Both the position numbers and the translations under genes were made by a program. The notes beneath the pieces were generated by a model that was given only the letters and a program-made list of their open reading frames with translations, was not told the origin of the DNA and did no database searches. This document shows positions 1 through 25,000 of a stretch of DNA of 62,500 nucleotides, one piece after another. Source of the DNA: Mesostigma viride (lineage: Eukaryota > Streptophyta > Mesostigmatophyceae > Mesostigmatales > Mesostigmataceae). Numbering within the stretch: position 1 is the first letter of the stretch; the number at the start of each line of letters is the position of its first letter. The stretch covers positions 40,001 to 102,500 of the forward strand of contig RPFO01002078.1 of the NCBI GenBank assembly GCA_009746045.1, read 5' to 3'.

Positions 1-327
1 GAAGGTGGAATTAGCAAGTGAGTTGAATAGGCGACCTGGGTAGAAGACACGGAACAGAAAAGTAGGCGCGCTTGTCTTTCATACAAGGCAGCAATGTAGT
101 ATGTTTGTGTAGATACTAATAGACCTGAAAGGGCCAGAGAAGATGGACAAACAAGCCCAGGAACGAAATCTGTCGATCATATAAAGCCTACGGACCAGCC
201 AGCCAGCAAAGACCAATCTTTAATGTCAACCTCACTAAACCCTGAAGCAAAACTTCCCCTCCCCCTGCCCCCCCCCCCCCCCCCCCTTCTTCCCCCTTCA
301 CCCCTCCCTCCTCCCCCTCAAACCCAC
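1..327. other. Intron or unresolved 3' part of the M49 gene
   Basis: This lies downstream (gene sense) of exon 328-426, whose donor GTGGGT is at 322-327. The next expected M49 segment after the AHGK motif is not visible here, so the stretch is read as intron. It contains a homopolymer C run at about 267-286 and nothing else recognisable. Confidence 0.5.
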
Positions 328-12200
<11,873 letters not shown>

Positions 12201-13423
12201 TGCTGCCCTTGCTCGAATAATCCAGATCCGCTTATCACAAGTCAAACAATCGGATGCCGTCAGCAGGGGACAAGAGTATGCTAACGCAACGGGCCTCGAG
12301 CTTTGCAGCTGTAATGTGTCAGAAATGGCTGTGGTAGAATACCCTGGTTAGCCGTGGAGTGTGTGAGTTGGTGGAAAACTGCAGAGCGCCCAAGTCCGCT
12401 GCCGAAGATCCACTTCTGCTCCACCTCTTGCTCTAATGCTGTTGTTTTATCGTGTGGGTATGGAAGATTCGGTGGGTAGATCTCCGCATTCATGCAAAAC
12501 GCACACAGCCTCTCATGAATTCCAGTGAATTCCCCCTCTCGGTACCAGCTGTCAATTCACAGAATGCTAGCAAAATGAAATTACTCGCCTGAATGTTGTG
12601 CCCACTTTGTAGCGGTCGTGCCGGTTGGCGACACCCTGTCGCGAGATACTACAAGTGTGTGCATATTGCTTGGTAGGCGCTAGCTTGTTGTTGTGTGGGC
12701 GGTTCCGCTTACGGCACTGTAGATAGCAGCTGATGGGAACATGCAGAAAACTTAGGACCGCTAGCCCCTGCGCGGGTTTGAACTGGGGACTTCCGGCTTG
12801 TTGTTGTGTAACTAGCTTGTTGTTGTTGTTGTTGCCCACGCCGCACATGGGCAGCAGTTGCGCTAGCTTGGCGTACCTCCCAGGTCGAGAATGGATACTA
12901 CAACTAGTAGTTGAAGCCCGTAGTAGTGATACACGTGTAATTACATACCGTTACTCCATCGGCGCAACTTGCCAGTATGTACTCTTTTATTCTGACGTGC
13001 AAGTACTTATTATGCAAGTACTTATTATTGGACCGGAAGGGCAAGGCATGGTGGAGGGACGGACGGAGAGGAGGGGACGAAAACGCCCGTGCCGCGTTGC
13101 ATCACTTGCATGCGTGATCGGATCAGGAGGCCTGCTTGATATTTCAGTGGGGTAAGCACGCGCAGGCGTTCGAAAGCTTGATAATAACGTCGCAATTTCC
13201 CTTTCCTGTGCGAAAATCGTTTTGCCCGCTAGTTGCAACGTGGTGCGGGAGCCGGGGAGTTCGCGTTCGCGTTACCTAGGGGCGACCCGTGCGGCCTTTG
13301 GCCTGCTCAGGGGTGCCTAGACCGCAACACAGCTGCTTCGTCATTGGAACGCACTCTTGTCGTATTCGGGACGCCGTATGCCTGCCTTGAAGATAACTAG
13401 TTGTTTCCAGAGTTGGGAACAAG
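12201..13423. other. Divergent intergenic region between the M49 gene and CNOT9
   Basis: 1.2 kb separates the two start codons, so both promoters should lie here. No TATA box or repeat stands out. A possible 3' splice site (TTGTTTCCAG at 13401-13410) just before the CNOT9 ATG would fit an intron in the 5' UTR. Confidence 0.5.
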
Positions 13424-16400
13424 ATGAATGCCACACCTGAGCAGCTGGTTATCAACCTTGTAAATCCCGAGTTACGGGAAAACGCGCTTTTGGAGCTGAG
13501 CAAGGTAAGTTTCTTGCTGCCCACCTCCTAATGTTCAGGGCTTGTGGCTGCCGACGCGGCTGTGGCGTCGACCAAGGAAGTGTCACGATTTTTAGTCACA
13601 TATTTTGTCTCCTTGACATAAAGTATAAGAATTGCCGGTTCGTTCGCCGTAACTTCGTGGCAAACATGCACCAGCCACAAATCTGCTGCCGTGGTGTGCG
13701 AGATTGTGACATGTCTGCTTTGAGAGCGGTACGCGCGAGGTTTTGTCCTCTTCTCTTTGGTATTCATCCGCTATTTCGTGGCTGGTTCTCGGACAATTCA
13801 CGCTAGTGGCCATTTTTGTGCGGCCCGCGTGATCGTTTGCAGAAACGCGAAGCTTTTCCCGACCTTGCACCTGTCCTCTGGCACTCTTTCGGGATTATCT
13901 CGGCACTTCTTCAGGTAATCCCAGGACGTCACCGGTTCGAAAGGTTCGCTCTCTGCCTGTCTATGCCGTCCAGGCCGTTTGGCTGTTTTGGCCTGTGATG
14001 CCTAGTGTCATGTTTATGTTATTGGAGAAGTTTTATATACTTGGTGACTTTCACGTCTAAAGCAGTATATTGTGCCGCTTTTACTGCGTACATGACACCT
14101 GGTTTTGTGGAGTACCTCCTTTCTTTCTAGTTTTGATTACGCCTCGCTGTAGATCCCCTGGAGCATTTTTCTACCTACCGCTTCGCAAGGCAACCGCCCA
14201 AGCGTTGTAGTGACCAGTACAGTGACCGCACTGCAGCTGCTTAACATCCAGGACTACCGCTTCGCAAGGCAGCCCCTGGAAGTCTGGTTGAATTCTGCCT
14301 TTCTACACACTCTTACCGTTTCTCCTATGAGTGCCGTTCTCTACCCTCCGCTTCCCCCCCCCCCCACCCCCCGCTTTCCTCCCCCTTTCCCTCCCCTTTC
14401 CCTTCCCGCCCCCCCCCCCCCCCCGCCCCCTCCGCAGGAGATTGTCACGATCTACCCGCTGCTGGTGCCCCCCACGCTGACCGCGCAGGCCTCCAACCGC
14501 GTGTGTAACGCGCTAGCTCTGCTCCAGGTGTGCCCCTGTGTCCCCTCGTCGCCCCCTTACTCCTACAGCTGATCACGGCATGATGCCGAGGGCAGGGCGG
14601 GGCGGGGCATGCACGTTGTGCAGGGCAAAGCAAAGACTTGCGTCGTTTGAGGAATGTGGTTACTTGGTGTTGGGCCGGATGAGGGTTTGCGTCTAGCGCG
14701 CAGCAGAGGGATGCTTTTGGGATGTGGTGCGTGAGGCAAGCTGGTTGTTGTGGGGTTGCGTGTTCATGTTGATGGTTCGTAGTTTGACAACAGCTGTAAA
14801 ACAGTTCAATTATGATGTTGGGCTACGTGACCAGGTGCTTGTGAGAAAGCATGATCGAGCCAGTATCCTGAGAATGAGACGGGTAATTCTTGAGTATGTG
14901 CGTTCCTTTGTATATGCGATCCTGTGTATATGCGATCCTGTGTATGTGCGTTCCTGTGTATGTGCGTGCATGCATGCTTGTGGGCGCACACGTGTGTGCA
15001 TGGTCATGTGCATGCATGCGCACGCAAAAAGCAACGGCCCCTTGCCTTGACGGATGCATACTCGTACTACTATGTCTACAGCGACCGGCTCGTACGTCTC
15101 ACACGATATGCCTACAATGGCCGACGCGCCCCGTGTCACGCCACGTCATCACACTATATCCGTACAACGACCGTACAGTGACCATGGTGCCACCAGTAAA
15201 GGACCTCAGGGTCTTTTAAGCTGCCACTTGGCCAGCACATCCGGCGCCCCTGTGCCTCATCGAGCCTTCCCGCTTGTTCCGTTCCCTGTCACCCTTGGAC
15301 GGCCGCATATATGTATGGACGATATATCTACGAGAATGTTTTGTCATCCCGGCATCCACCCCTTGCCCTTGCCCCTGCCCTGGCATCTCTCCCTTTGTCA
15401 GACACCATGCTCACCGTCCTGCCACGCTCGCCTTGTCTACGTGCCCCTGTGTCTGCTGCCCCCACGCAGTGCGTGGCGTCCCACCCAGAGACCCGCGTGC
15501 CCTTTCTGAGCGGTGAGGAGCAGCGGTGGTCGTGCGGCGATGCGTGTGCTGCACGTCTCTGCTGCACGTCACGGGCCCCACTGTTCCCACCACCACGCAT
15601 TGGCCCATGGACCCCACCACCGTGCATTTGAATACTGCCCCCCATCCGTGCATTTGCCCATGGCACTGTAGGCTGTGTGTTAATGTAATCCTTTATTCAT
15701 ACGACCGCCACCTATCACCCCCCCACACTCACACACGCATGCACACGCTGCGGCCACACACACGGACATACACACACATCATTGTAGTGCACAGGCCACT
15801 GCTCCGGTACCCTTCTGCGTTTGTGCAGCCATTTTTAGTTTCTTCGGCGATGTACACCCGTGTCTGCCACTCGTCAGGGTCCATTAGACCCCCACTCTCC
15901 CTCACATGGCAGGTGCCACTTCCTCTGCACTGCCTCTTTGTGTCCATGCACTCACGCTGTTCCACCCGTGCCTATTCCACCCGTGATCCCCCCCCCCCTC
16001 CCCCCCCTCTCCCGCGCCCCTTCATCCCCCCCCCCCCCCCCCCATCCTTCACCACAGCTCACGTGCCGCTCTTCCTGTACCCCTTCCTCAACACCGTGAG
16101 CAAGACCCGTCCGTTCGAGTACCTGCGCCTCACCAGCCTGGGCGTCATCGGCGCACTCGTGAAGGTGAGGGAGATCAGCATAACAAGATGGGGATGTAAA
16201 GGAGCGTGACCATCCTGTGTTTCCATCAGAAGCGCGACAGACGGGAAATGGAAGGGCGCAAGGAATGTAGTAATGAGGATGCCCAAGGGCACATGAAGGG
16301 TTTGGTCATGAGGACAGTAGAAGGGCACCAGACGTGTGTAGCAAGGTTTATGAAGGGTTGGACAGCATGGGGGGGACCTGGGGGCTGCGCGCCGGATGAG

Positions 16401-19400
16401 ACGAGGACTGATGTGGATGTGAGCCGTGTGGTGAAAGCCGTGTGTTGAGCTGTGTTTTGTGTCGCCCCCTTGGCTTGATTGCTAGACCGTCCACGCAGTG
16501 GGTTGCTCCTGCTTGCCCCTGCCTTCACCCCACCCTTTCAAAGTAAAATCCCTTTGTGGTTTTCTGCTGGTAGGTCGTTGAACCATAGCAGTTGAACCTA
16601 CACAAGCTCCCTTCCCTTTGCCTGGTTGCCTTGGAATTCTTGTAACGGTATTTCCCCCATTGGTCTGGCCCCCCTTTGGCTTGGCCCCCTTTGGTCAGGC
16701 CCCCCTTCTGCTTGCCCCCCATAGGTTTGGCCTCTGCCTCTTCCACCCTTGACCGATAGCGGCCTCTGTTTGCCTTGCCTGTCGCCTCTCCCGCCCTCTG
16801 CATGACCGGCCATTTTCGACTCATGCTCTGTGCTTTCCTGGCCTCAAGCCTCTTCCGCCCTCTGCTTCCCGTGCTCCCTTCCCCTTGCGCCCGCTGCATT
16901 TCTGGCCCGCTTAACTCGCTGATACATCCCTCCCCTACGCTCTGCGTCCCTCACCCTCACCGTCTGCATCCGATCTTGCTGCCGCCCGCCGTCCCTTGCC
17001 CCCCCCAGGTCGACGACACTGATGTCATCAACTTCTTGCTGTCCACCGAGATCATCCCCCTCTGCCTCCGCACTATGGAGATGGGCAGTGAGCTGTCCAA
17101 AACGGTAGGTCGACTCAGCCCACTTGCTATGCACGGTGGCCAATGGTGGGATGTTTTGGCCAGTGGGCCAGCGCGTTGTCACAGAAGGTGGAACTAGTCT
17201 GCCTGCAAAGGGTACAAAATGGAATCATCAAACGCATTGAACAATGGACGACGCATGTTGGCTTTCAAGAATGCAGTGCCTGCCCATGCATCCGCGTTTC
17301 GTTAGATGGTCCGCGCGCCCTCTCTCACCCTTCTTGCGTGTCTATTGTCCCTGTCCATTAATGGCTCGCTAGGCTCCTTCCCCCCCCCCCCCCCCCTGTT
17401 CGGCTGGCCATCATTGGCGCCCCCCCCTGCGTTCCTCGCATTTTTCCTCCTCTTTCTCCCCTGGTCATCAGCCCCTCTTCCCCATCCCTGGCAGGTCTGA
17501 TGGACGTGTTCAGGAAAGGGTGTGTAGCATCACAGTGCCTCTGGGGCTACGAGCATCATGAATCGTGCCTTTGTACGCGTTTGCTTCTCCACACCCGCCA
17601 AGTGGCCACGCTCATCGTGCAGACGATCCCCCACGTGACCCGTCGCATCACATGGCCAACCATCAGCGCCTCTCTGCACCTTTGAGCTTTCTCTATATAT
17701 TTGCCTCCCTACCCAACTGCCACGGCCGGTTTCCAGGTGGCCATGTTCATCGGGCTGAAGCTCGTCCCATGACCTAGTCACATCACATGGCTCGCTGGCC
17801 ACTGCCCCTTTCTGCGTCTCTTGCCCCCGCACACCCGCCAGGTGGCCACGTTCATCGTGCAGAAGATCCTGCTCGACGAGGTCGGCCTCAACTACATCTG
17901 CGCGACCGCCGAGCGCTTCTTCGCAGTGGGCGCGGTGCTCGGGTCCATGGTGACCATGCTGGCGGAGCAGCCCAGCGTGCGGCTGCTCAAGCACATCATC
18001 CGGTGCTACCTGCGGCTGTCGGACAACCCCAGGTAAGCCTGTGATGCGGTGACGCAGGCTCGCCGGCAGGTGGGGTGCGCCGATGACCCCACCGCATGGG
18101 AGGGTCAATACTGTTACGAACTGGTGAGATGTACCTCACCCTAGGGGAAGGTCTGTGTTGTTGGGAAGCAGGGCGAGGCCGCGGTCGTACCGTATGACCC
18201 CGGTCACAGTGACGGGTCGTACCTGTTCGTTTTGTGGCTGCCGTGGTTGAAGTGGATGGCCCCACAGTGGGGTAGGAGGCGGAGGGGTGGCGAGAAATCG
18301 AAAATTGCCTTTGTTGGGCGGCATGGGGGAGCTTGTGGGTGACCTGTAAGGAATGAGGTAGGTGCAGATTTTCTTAAACAGAATGCAAGAAATGTATGGG
18401 CAAGGGGAGGGGCAAGGGGGGGTTCTAAGGCAGGGACAATACTAGGGTCAAGGGTAGGAAGGAAAAGGTGGTATGTTGAGGAAGACGTGGAGCAGGTTGC
18501 AGGTACCCAATCGGCATCATAATTATTGACATGTCTGACTAGTTTGTGGGGCTGTTTTACTATGCACGTGTGTGTGAAGTATGCCTGTTGGCCACCCCAT
18601 TGTCAAATCATGGTAATGCTGCTGCTGCTGATGATGAGATACACATGTGCATTGTTGGCATCACAAGGGAGCGCAGCCGTTGGGTGTTGGCAACATTCCT
18701 ATGCCAAGATGACCGCACGTTGACAACCGCGTGGAGCTCATTCTTGCCTTGTTGGCCACCGCTCACGCTTGCCTTGTTGGCCACCGCTCACGCTTGCCTT
18801 GTTGGCCACCGCTCACGCTTGCCTTGTTGGCCACCGCTCACGCTCGCCTTGCTGGCTACCTGCACCACCCTTCGCTATCGCAGGGCGCGCGAGGCGCTGC
18901 GGCAGTACCTGCCCGATCAACTGCGTGACCCCAACTTCACGGCCTGCCTCAAGGTACGGCTGTACCCCGTCACATCCCGCTGTGTAGCTCTGTGTAGCTT
19001 GCCCGTGGCGCCTGCTCTGGCCTGTTGTGGACGGCGCACCCACGGTCTGCGCCCACCATACGTGCCCACCAGGGTCACCCCCGTCCGCCGTGCACCAGGC
19101 CTAGAAGGACATGCGTTTCAATAGTCGTGGCTTTCCAACGCAGGCACGTGGAATGCTCCAGATTCATTTAGATGCTTGTTGCGTGTTTTTACGTTTTTAT
19201 AAGTAATATTGTAGGGCGTGTTTTTGTAAGTAATATTGTAGCGCGTGTTTTTATAAGTAATGTTGTAGGCGTGTTTTTATAAGTAATATTGTAGGGCGTG
19301 TTTTTATAAGTAATATTGTAGCGCGTGTATTTATAAGTAATGTTGTAGCGCGTGTTTTTATAAGTAATGTTGTAGGGCGTGTTTTTATAAGTAATGTTGT

Positions 19401-20627
19401 AGGGCGTGTTTTTATAAGTAATGTTGCAGGGTGTGTTTTTATAAGTAATATTGTAGGGCGTGTTTTTATAAGTAATGTTGTAGCGCGTGTTTTTATAAGT
19501 AATATTGTAGCGCGTGTTTTTATAAGTAATGTTGTAGCACGTGTTTTTATAAGTAATATTGTAGCGCTTGTTTTTTATAAGTAATGTTGTAGCGCACACA
19601 TCATGTAATCCGCTTTTTTGTAGCCTCCTTACACGAGGGGTTGATTTACTGAGGAAGTAGCGTGATTGCGCATGTAGGGTGCTTGCGCGTGTGCCAGGGC
19701 GCAAGTCTGCATGTGTGGTATGCCAGCGGACGTGGCGATGAATTGTTGTGTTTGAGCTCATGGGTCAGGGAGGTGTGCACGCAGCACGTGGTCCAGCTCG
19801 GCACTGTGCCCATCAACGCGTCAGACTGCGAGCGTCAGTTGGGCAGGCGGCACAGCAGCCAACCGGATTCATTGGGGGTGGTGGCAACGCCAAAATGCGT
19901 GCTTGGTGGAGGCATGCCCTGTCGATATGTGCTTTCAAAATCATGCACATCAATTTGATAGTTCTTACAATACTTGGACAGCTGTGTGCAGGGCTGCACA
20001 ATGTGATATGGCATTGGGTCCATGGTTCAATACACGGGGTCGTATTGTAGAGAGCCTGGCTCTGCTTTGATTCACAAGCAACCCGTTCCCAGTATCGTCG
20101 TGGGTAATAAATGCTGTAAGGGGGTCTTGCCATTTGTCTCGAGCTTTTAATTCTCCCTTTTTACCCAAACTTGGCGTTAGCCCTCGGTGTTTTCATCACA
20201 CAAAGTTCAGCAGTGAAGTTTCCTCTTCCTTTGTCTTCTCAGTATTCCTTTTGTTTTAGTACGGGGCCGAGCTTGTGACGTGGGCAGGGTATTCATGATG
20301 AAAGCAGGACAGGCTCAACAGGGTCGCTGTCATGTTTTTTTTCAGCCTCCTAGCCATGGCGCTGGCGCTTAATACTTGGCTGGTGTTCGTTCTGATGACC
20401 GCCTGCGCCACCATGGCTCTGCGACCGCTTATCAACTGTCCTATGGCTGTATGTTTATCAATGGCTTGGTCCACTCGTCTCTCCCTCTCTGGCAGGATGA
20501 TGTGACCACACGACGCTGGCTCGCGCAGCTGCTGCTGAACGTGGGCCACGTGGTGCCAGCGGGGGCGGGCGGGCCGATGGGCGCGCAGGGCGTGGACATG
20601 CTGCAGGTCACTGATGGCAAGCAGTGA
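13424..20627 (+). CDS. CNOT9: CCR4-NOT complex subunit 9 (Rcd1/RQCD1/CAF40 family), complete
   Basis: Nine exons join in frame to 293 aa: 13424-13504, 13843-13914, 14438-14527, 15470-15512, 16058-16164, 17009-17104, 17842-18032, 18884-18953 and 20496-20627 (stop TGA). Family blocks appear in order: [14 protein letters not shown] (about 14-27), [11 protein letters not shown] (about 71-81), [17 protein letters not shown] (about 115-131), [20 protein letters not shown] (about 141-160) and [17 protein letters not shown] (about 211-227). The last exon has [15 protein letters not shown], then a divergent Gly/Ala-rich tail. The protein is an all-helical armadillo-type scaffold. In the CCR4-NOT deadenylase it docks on NOT1 and helps recruit mRNA-decay adaptors. 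The ATG at 13424 is the only in-frame Met after an upstream TAA (13394), and length matches the family (about 300 aa). Introns are repeat-rich. Confidence 0.96.
17590..17860 (+). repeat. Decayed tandem copies of the 5' start of CNOT9 exon 7
   Basis: The junction ACACCCGCCAG|GTGGCCAC of exon 7 (from 17842) has an imperfect copy at about 17591-17640 (ACACCCGCCAAGTGGCCACG, then TCATCGTGCAGA). Another is at about 17733-17758 (TTCCAGGTGGCCATGTTCAT). Each is followed by a related GTGACC...CATCACATGG stretch. Only the third copy continues into the conserved exon. Confidence 0.75.
18743..18866 (+). repeat. 25-bp tandem repeat before CNOT9 exon 8
   Basis: About five copies of a unit containing GCCTTGTTGGCCACCGCTCA end close to the exon 8 acceptor (AG at 18882-18883). 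The array is intronic. Confidence 0.85.
19172..19595 (+). repeat. 27-bp A+T-rich intronic minisatellite in CNOT9
   Basis: About fifteen units of the type GTTTTTATAAGTAATRTTGT followed by AGGGCGT or AGCGCGT. It lies in the intron between exons 8 and 9. The repetitive Asn/Tyr/Thr-rich minus frame is an artefact. Confidence 0.9.
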
Positions 20628-20920
20628 CGATGCAAGCTCATTTCAAGTGAGACAGCCAACGGTTGAGGAATGATTTTTTTCTCGTGGGAGTTTCTTCGAC
20701 ATTTTCGGGTTAGTCAACAAGTCCACAGGTTGGACTGATCGCACATGAGCTCCACCCGAGCTCCCATCGTACATGAACATGGCTCTGGTCCCTGGAAGGG
20801 GAAGGCAATCCCGTTATGCCTGACTAGCTTGGATGTTGTGCGTAACAAGTGGACTGTCCCCGGTGGTGGTAGATCTCAGGTTAATCAAGTCGCCTGTATT
20901 TTGGGGATCAGCTAATTAAT
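20628..20920. other. 3' flank of CNOT9
   Basis: No gene, repeat or clear polyadenylation signal is recognised between the CNOT9 stop and the LINE remnant. Confidence 0.4.
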
Positions 20921-21070
20921 TCATTAAATAACCTCATGCTCCCGTTGGGGAGTCAAGGAGCATTTTAGTTGTCTCACATCATTAACCCCAGTGGATGGAT
21001 GGGTGGGTGCATGCAATCCTACCGGTCTATTCTATCTAGTTACAAACAATCCTGCTGGTCTATATCTAGA
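20920..21070 (-). mobile_element. LINE 3'-end remnant
   Basis: An AT-rich TTAATTAATTCATTAAATAA tail is followed by CTCATGCTCCCGTTGGGGAG, the GGATGGATGGGTGGGTGCA motif and CCTACCGGTCTA. This matches the 3' ends of the LINE copies at 27570, 41929 and 47938. Only the last ~150 bp (minus-strand 3' end) remains. Confidence 0.75.
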
Positions 21071-22087
21071 TGATATGAACCATGTAGTCAGGGGGATATA
21101 ATCATCTGGGCTGTCCTCTTGAATCCAAAGGGCTACTCCCTAGTGACGCCACACTAGGCCGTGTCAATCTGAGTTTCAGATCCAACCGGCTCTCTGCCTT
21201 ATGCATCAAGAAGGTTCCAGCCGTGTTCAGCCCGTCTCACGTTTCGAGACTGAACAAGTCTCGAGTGGACACGTGTGTAGTACTCCTACACACACAGATC
21301 TCGAATGATTTATCTAGTACCAAATCCGAAAGGCCTGCATCACTCCCCGGAAAGGAGAACTTTTGTGGATGACTGTAGGTGTAAGTTGGCGATGCCTTAG
21401 GATCCGGAGACGTCCGTCCTAGTCAGCAAAAGTTGGTGCGAGAGGTCCCCAGTTCGATTCCGGTCGGATTCATGCATTTGCAGATCGCGTTTTCCGCGGA
21501 CCGGCACTGAACGCAAATTTGGTTTTCACCTTTGCGGCGTGCCAAATCAGAAAATTATGCATGGTCTCCCTATAGTAGTACTACAAGTAGCTTCAATGGC
21601 CCAGTGCCCCTCATGGCTGTGGACTAGCTGTCTCGACTCGCGTGCGTTGGTCGCTGTTGGTCGCCTGACGCTCACTAGCTGACTGGCCAGTGAGCGCCAT
21701 GGCCGCGCCGTAGTATACTTGAAGATCTGCTCGGGACTCAGTGACGCGGAAGGCCGCCCGCCAGTGGCAGGTGACAGGTTTAGAAGTTAGCATTGTGTGA
21801 CCAGGGAAGCCAGTTGACTCATCGCCCGCCCGCCAGTCGCCACACGTGGCCGTGCAAAGCCCAATTTTTATTGGCCACATGTAGCGTGCCGACTAGGGTC
21901 GAGCCTAGTGAGCACGAGAAAGTTTGGCAAAAGAAATATGGTATAAAAAAGATACGTGCAAAAAGAGATAGATACCTAAGGTGGTTTGAAGTCCATACCT
22001 TCCGGCACACCTCCGCTTGTGTATATATGAGTGTGCCGACAGCTAGTCGATATCTAGAGCAATATTTGTGACATTGGGATATATATA
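21071..22087. other. Intergenic stretch with a tRNA-like B box
   Basis: No convincing coding region. At 21441-21471 the plus strand reads AGGTCCCCAGTTCGATTCCG and then GTCGGATTCA. This resembles the variable loop, T arm and acceptor 3' strand of a tRNA and contains a B-box-like GTTCGATTC. No matching 5' half or anticodon arm was found, so it is not called a tRNA. The remainder holds nothing recognised. Confidence 0.35.
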
Positions 22088-25000
22088 TCGACATATTGCT
22101 GGTCGGGTCGTGGTGCGCGCGCCTGCCGGCCCGGCTGGGGAGACGCCGCAGGCCCCACGTCCTGCCTTTGCTGGCGCCGCTCCCCGCCACTCAGCGCCCG
22201 CCGACGGCCTTCACCGGTGTGCCGTGCTGCTTCCCACGGGGTCCCCGTGTGCTGGTGTGTTCCACAACCGTAACCTCCTCTGCCAGCACCTTCGCGCTGT
22301 GCACCCCGATCTCGGCGCGGCGGATCTGCAGGCCATGAGCTGTTACCGGTGCCCGGAAGCTCACTGCCAGCGGGTGTACTCCATTCACGGGCGCGCTCAG
22401 CACGCGCGCGCCTGTGTTGCTCAACGGCCCCTCAACCGGCCAGCAGTCCCGGCCCCCTCCCCCCCTCCCGCCTCGGCTCCCACCGGCTCCCAGCCCCCGC
22501 CGCCCGACTACTCGGCCAGTTGGCGTTGGCTTGACACGGTTCCCTGGGATGCATGCGCCATCAACCCGACGTCTACCCTGACCGACCTCCCCCACCGCGC
22601 GCGTAGCCTTTTCGCGCAATGTGCAATCGTTTCTCTCCGGCGCATGCACGCCGCTCCGGACGACCCGCTGGGCTTTAAACTGCACATGGTGACCCCCCGC
22701 CTGCTCCTCACCCCTCTCGGGCGTGGTGTGCGCGGCCTCCAGGGTGCGGTTATTGCCCGTTGCCGACGCTTTCTGCAGGGGGACTGGGAGGGGCTGTTTG
22801 GCGTGCCGCCCCCGCGCACGGCCCGGCTGTCGGGGGAGGTCAACTTCGAGCGGGTGGCCGCCGACGTCATCCGCCTCGTCCGCGAGGGGCAGCTCAGCCG
22901 GGCCATGACCCGCTTGGAAATGGCCAAGCTGGCCCCCGCCAATGCGGCTACCCTGGCGGCCTTGGAGGCTCTTCACCCTGCGGAGCCCGGATTCCAGCTG
23001 CCCGTGCCGGACCCCCTGCCGGCCCCCCTCCGGCTGGACCGCGACTGCTTCCTGGAGGTGATGCGTGCGGTCCCGCGGGCTTCCTCTACCGGGCCGTCGG
23101 GCTGGCGCTACGAGCACTTGGAGGTCCTGGTGGGGCATGGGGGCGAGGACATTCTCTTTGACACCCTCATTGACCTGGCGGCTGGTCGCGTTCCTCCCGC
23201 TGCGCGCGAGTGGTTAGCGGGCGCTCGCCTCCTCGCTCTGCTCAAGGGTGTCTTGCCCCCCCCCGAGGGCAAGGTGCGCCCGATCGCCTGCGGTGAGGTG
23301 CTCCGCAAGCTCGTGGGCAAAGTGATCTGCCGCCAAAAGGCGCCCGAGCTCCGTGCCTTTTTCTGCCCGCCCCTCGCAGCGGGTGAGACCTCGGTGGCGG
23401 CCCAGCTGGGGGTGACGACTCCAGGCGGGGCGGATATCCTCATCCATTCGGTGCAGGCCTACCTCGAGGCCCACCCCACCCACGCTGTCGTCAAGGTCGA
23501 CTGCCACAACGCGTTCAACAGTCTGTCCCGCGCCAGCATGTTTGCGGCCGTCATGGAGTCCTTCGAGGACTTGTACGCTTGGACAGCCGTGTGCTACGGC
23601 CAGCCCGGCCAACTGGTTCACATCATGGAGGACGGCACTCGCGGCGGCCTGCTGTCGCGGTCGGGCACCCAGCAAGGGGACCCCCTGGGACCCCTGTACT
23701 TTGCCGCCCCCCTCCAGGGTTGCCTCCAAGCGGTCCATGCTGCCCACCCGGCGGTCGCTATTCAGGCCTACTTGGATGATATCTACCTTCTGGGCCCTGT
23801 GCCGGACACCACCGCGGCTCTGCTGGCACTGCAGACCGCGGTGGCCGACATCAACCTCCAGTTGACCCTGGCCAAGTGCGCGGTGTACTCGCCCCAAGGT
23901 GATTGCTCCGGCTTTCCGCCCCAGCTCTTGGGCCGGGACGAGCGCCTCCATGGGTTGGATGTCCTCGGCGTTCCGGTTGGCGACCCCGCGTTTGTCATCG
24001 ATGCTCTGCGGGCCGCCCTCGAGGCACGCACTGAGGTACTGCCCTTGATTGCGCGCCTTCATGATTCGCAGACCAAGGGTCTGCTTCTGTGGTTTTGCGC
24101 TCACCCTCGCGTCGTTCACTGGCTCCGGGGCGCTCTTCCGGCTCAGGTCCGGCTGGCCGCCGAGGGCCACGACGAACGCATCCAGTCGGCCTTGGCGCAG
24201 CTGGTCCCGGGCCCCGACCTCCCGCCACATGCTATTCGCATTGCCTCCCTGCCTGCACGGATGGGTGGCTGCGGTCTGACTCGTGCCGCCCGGCTGGCCC
24301 CAGCAGCATTTTTGGGCTCCGTCGCTCAGTCGTGGGCGGAAAGCTGCCGGCTCCTGCCCCTTTTGGCAACGGCAGCGCCTGACCTCCTGGACCCCAGCAG
24401 CCCTTTGCCCTTCGTCACCGCCATCCAGGAGGCCTATGCTGAGATCCAGCAGGCCTGTTCTCCCGTCCGTGCCGCTCAGGCGGTACAGCGCCACCTCCCT
24501 CGCGGCACTCCCTCGGTCGCCTCCGTTCAATCTCCCGCCGCATTCCCTGCTCGCGTCATCGATAAACACCAGAAAACCTACGCGGGTATTCTGCACACGG
24601 CTGATTGGATTGCTCTTTTCGCGGACCTCAACGCCCAGGGACGTGCGTGGCTGTTCTCGCTTTCCTTGCGGAGTGTGGGCTCGGCGTACCTTCGTGCTCT
24701 TCCCATGGCCCCCCCATTCGCCTTGGCTCCCAGCCACTACTCGGTGGCGCTCCGGCACCAGCTATTTGCCCCGCAGCCTCTTGTTCCGGCCGGGCGGCCT
24801 TGTGGTAGCTGTGGGCAGCCGCTGGATCCCACGGGGACTCACTACCTTGCCTGCATGGGGGGCCAACAGAATCAGAATTGGTATTTGTATTTGCACACTG
24901 TCCTCCTGACGGTGGTGCTCGCCATGATTCGGTCGGTTTTCCCCCACGCGAACATCCGGTCCGAGGATGCGGATGGCGCTGCCTTCTATTCCCCCAACCA

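Noticed and set aside
12765-12800. GGGTTTGAACTGGGGACTTC, resembling a tRNA T arm
   Set aside because: The flanking stems do not pair and there is no anticodon arm on either strand.
15730-15780. CA-rich tract as a regulatory element
   Set aside because: Ordinary intronic microsatellite in CNOT9.
22191-23138. 315-codon minus frame
   Set aside because: Antisense shadow of the same retrotransposon frame.
23214-24758. 514-codon minus frame opposite the retrotransposon
   Set aside because: Shadow of the GC-rich reverse-transcriptase coding strand; it has no recognisable domain.
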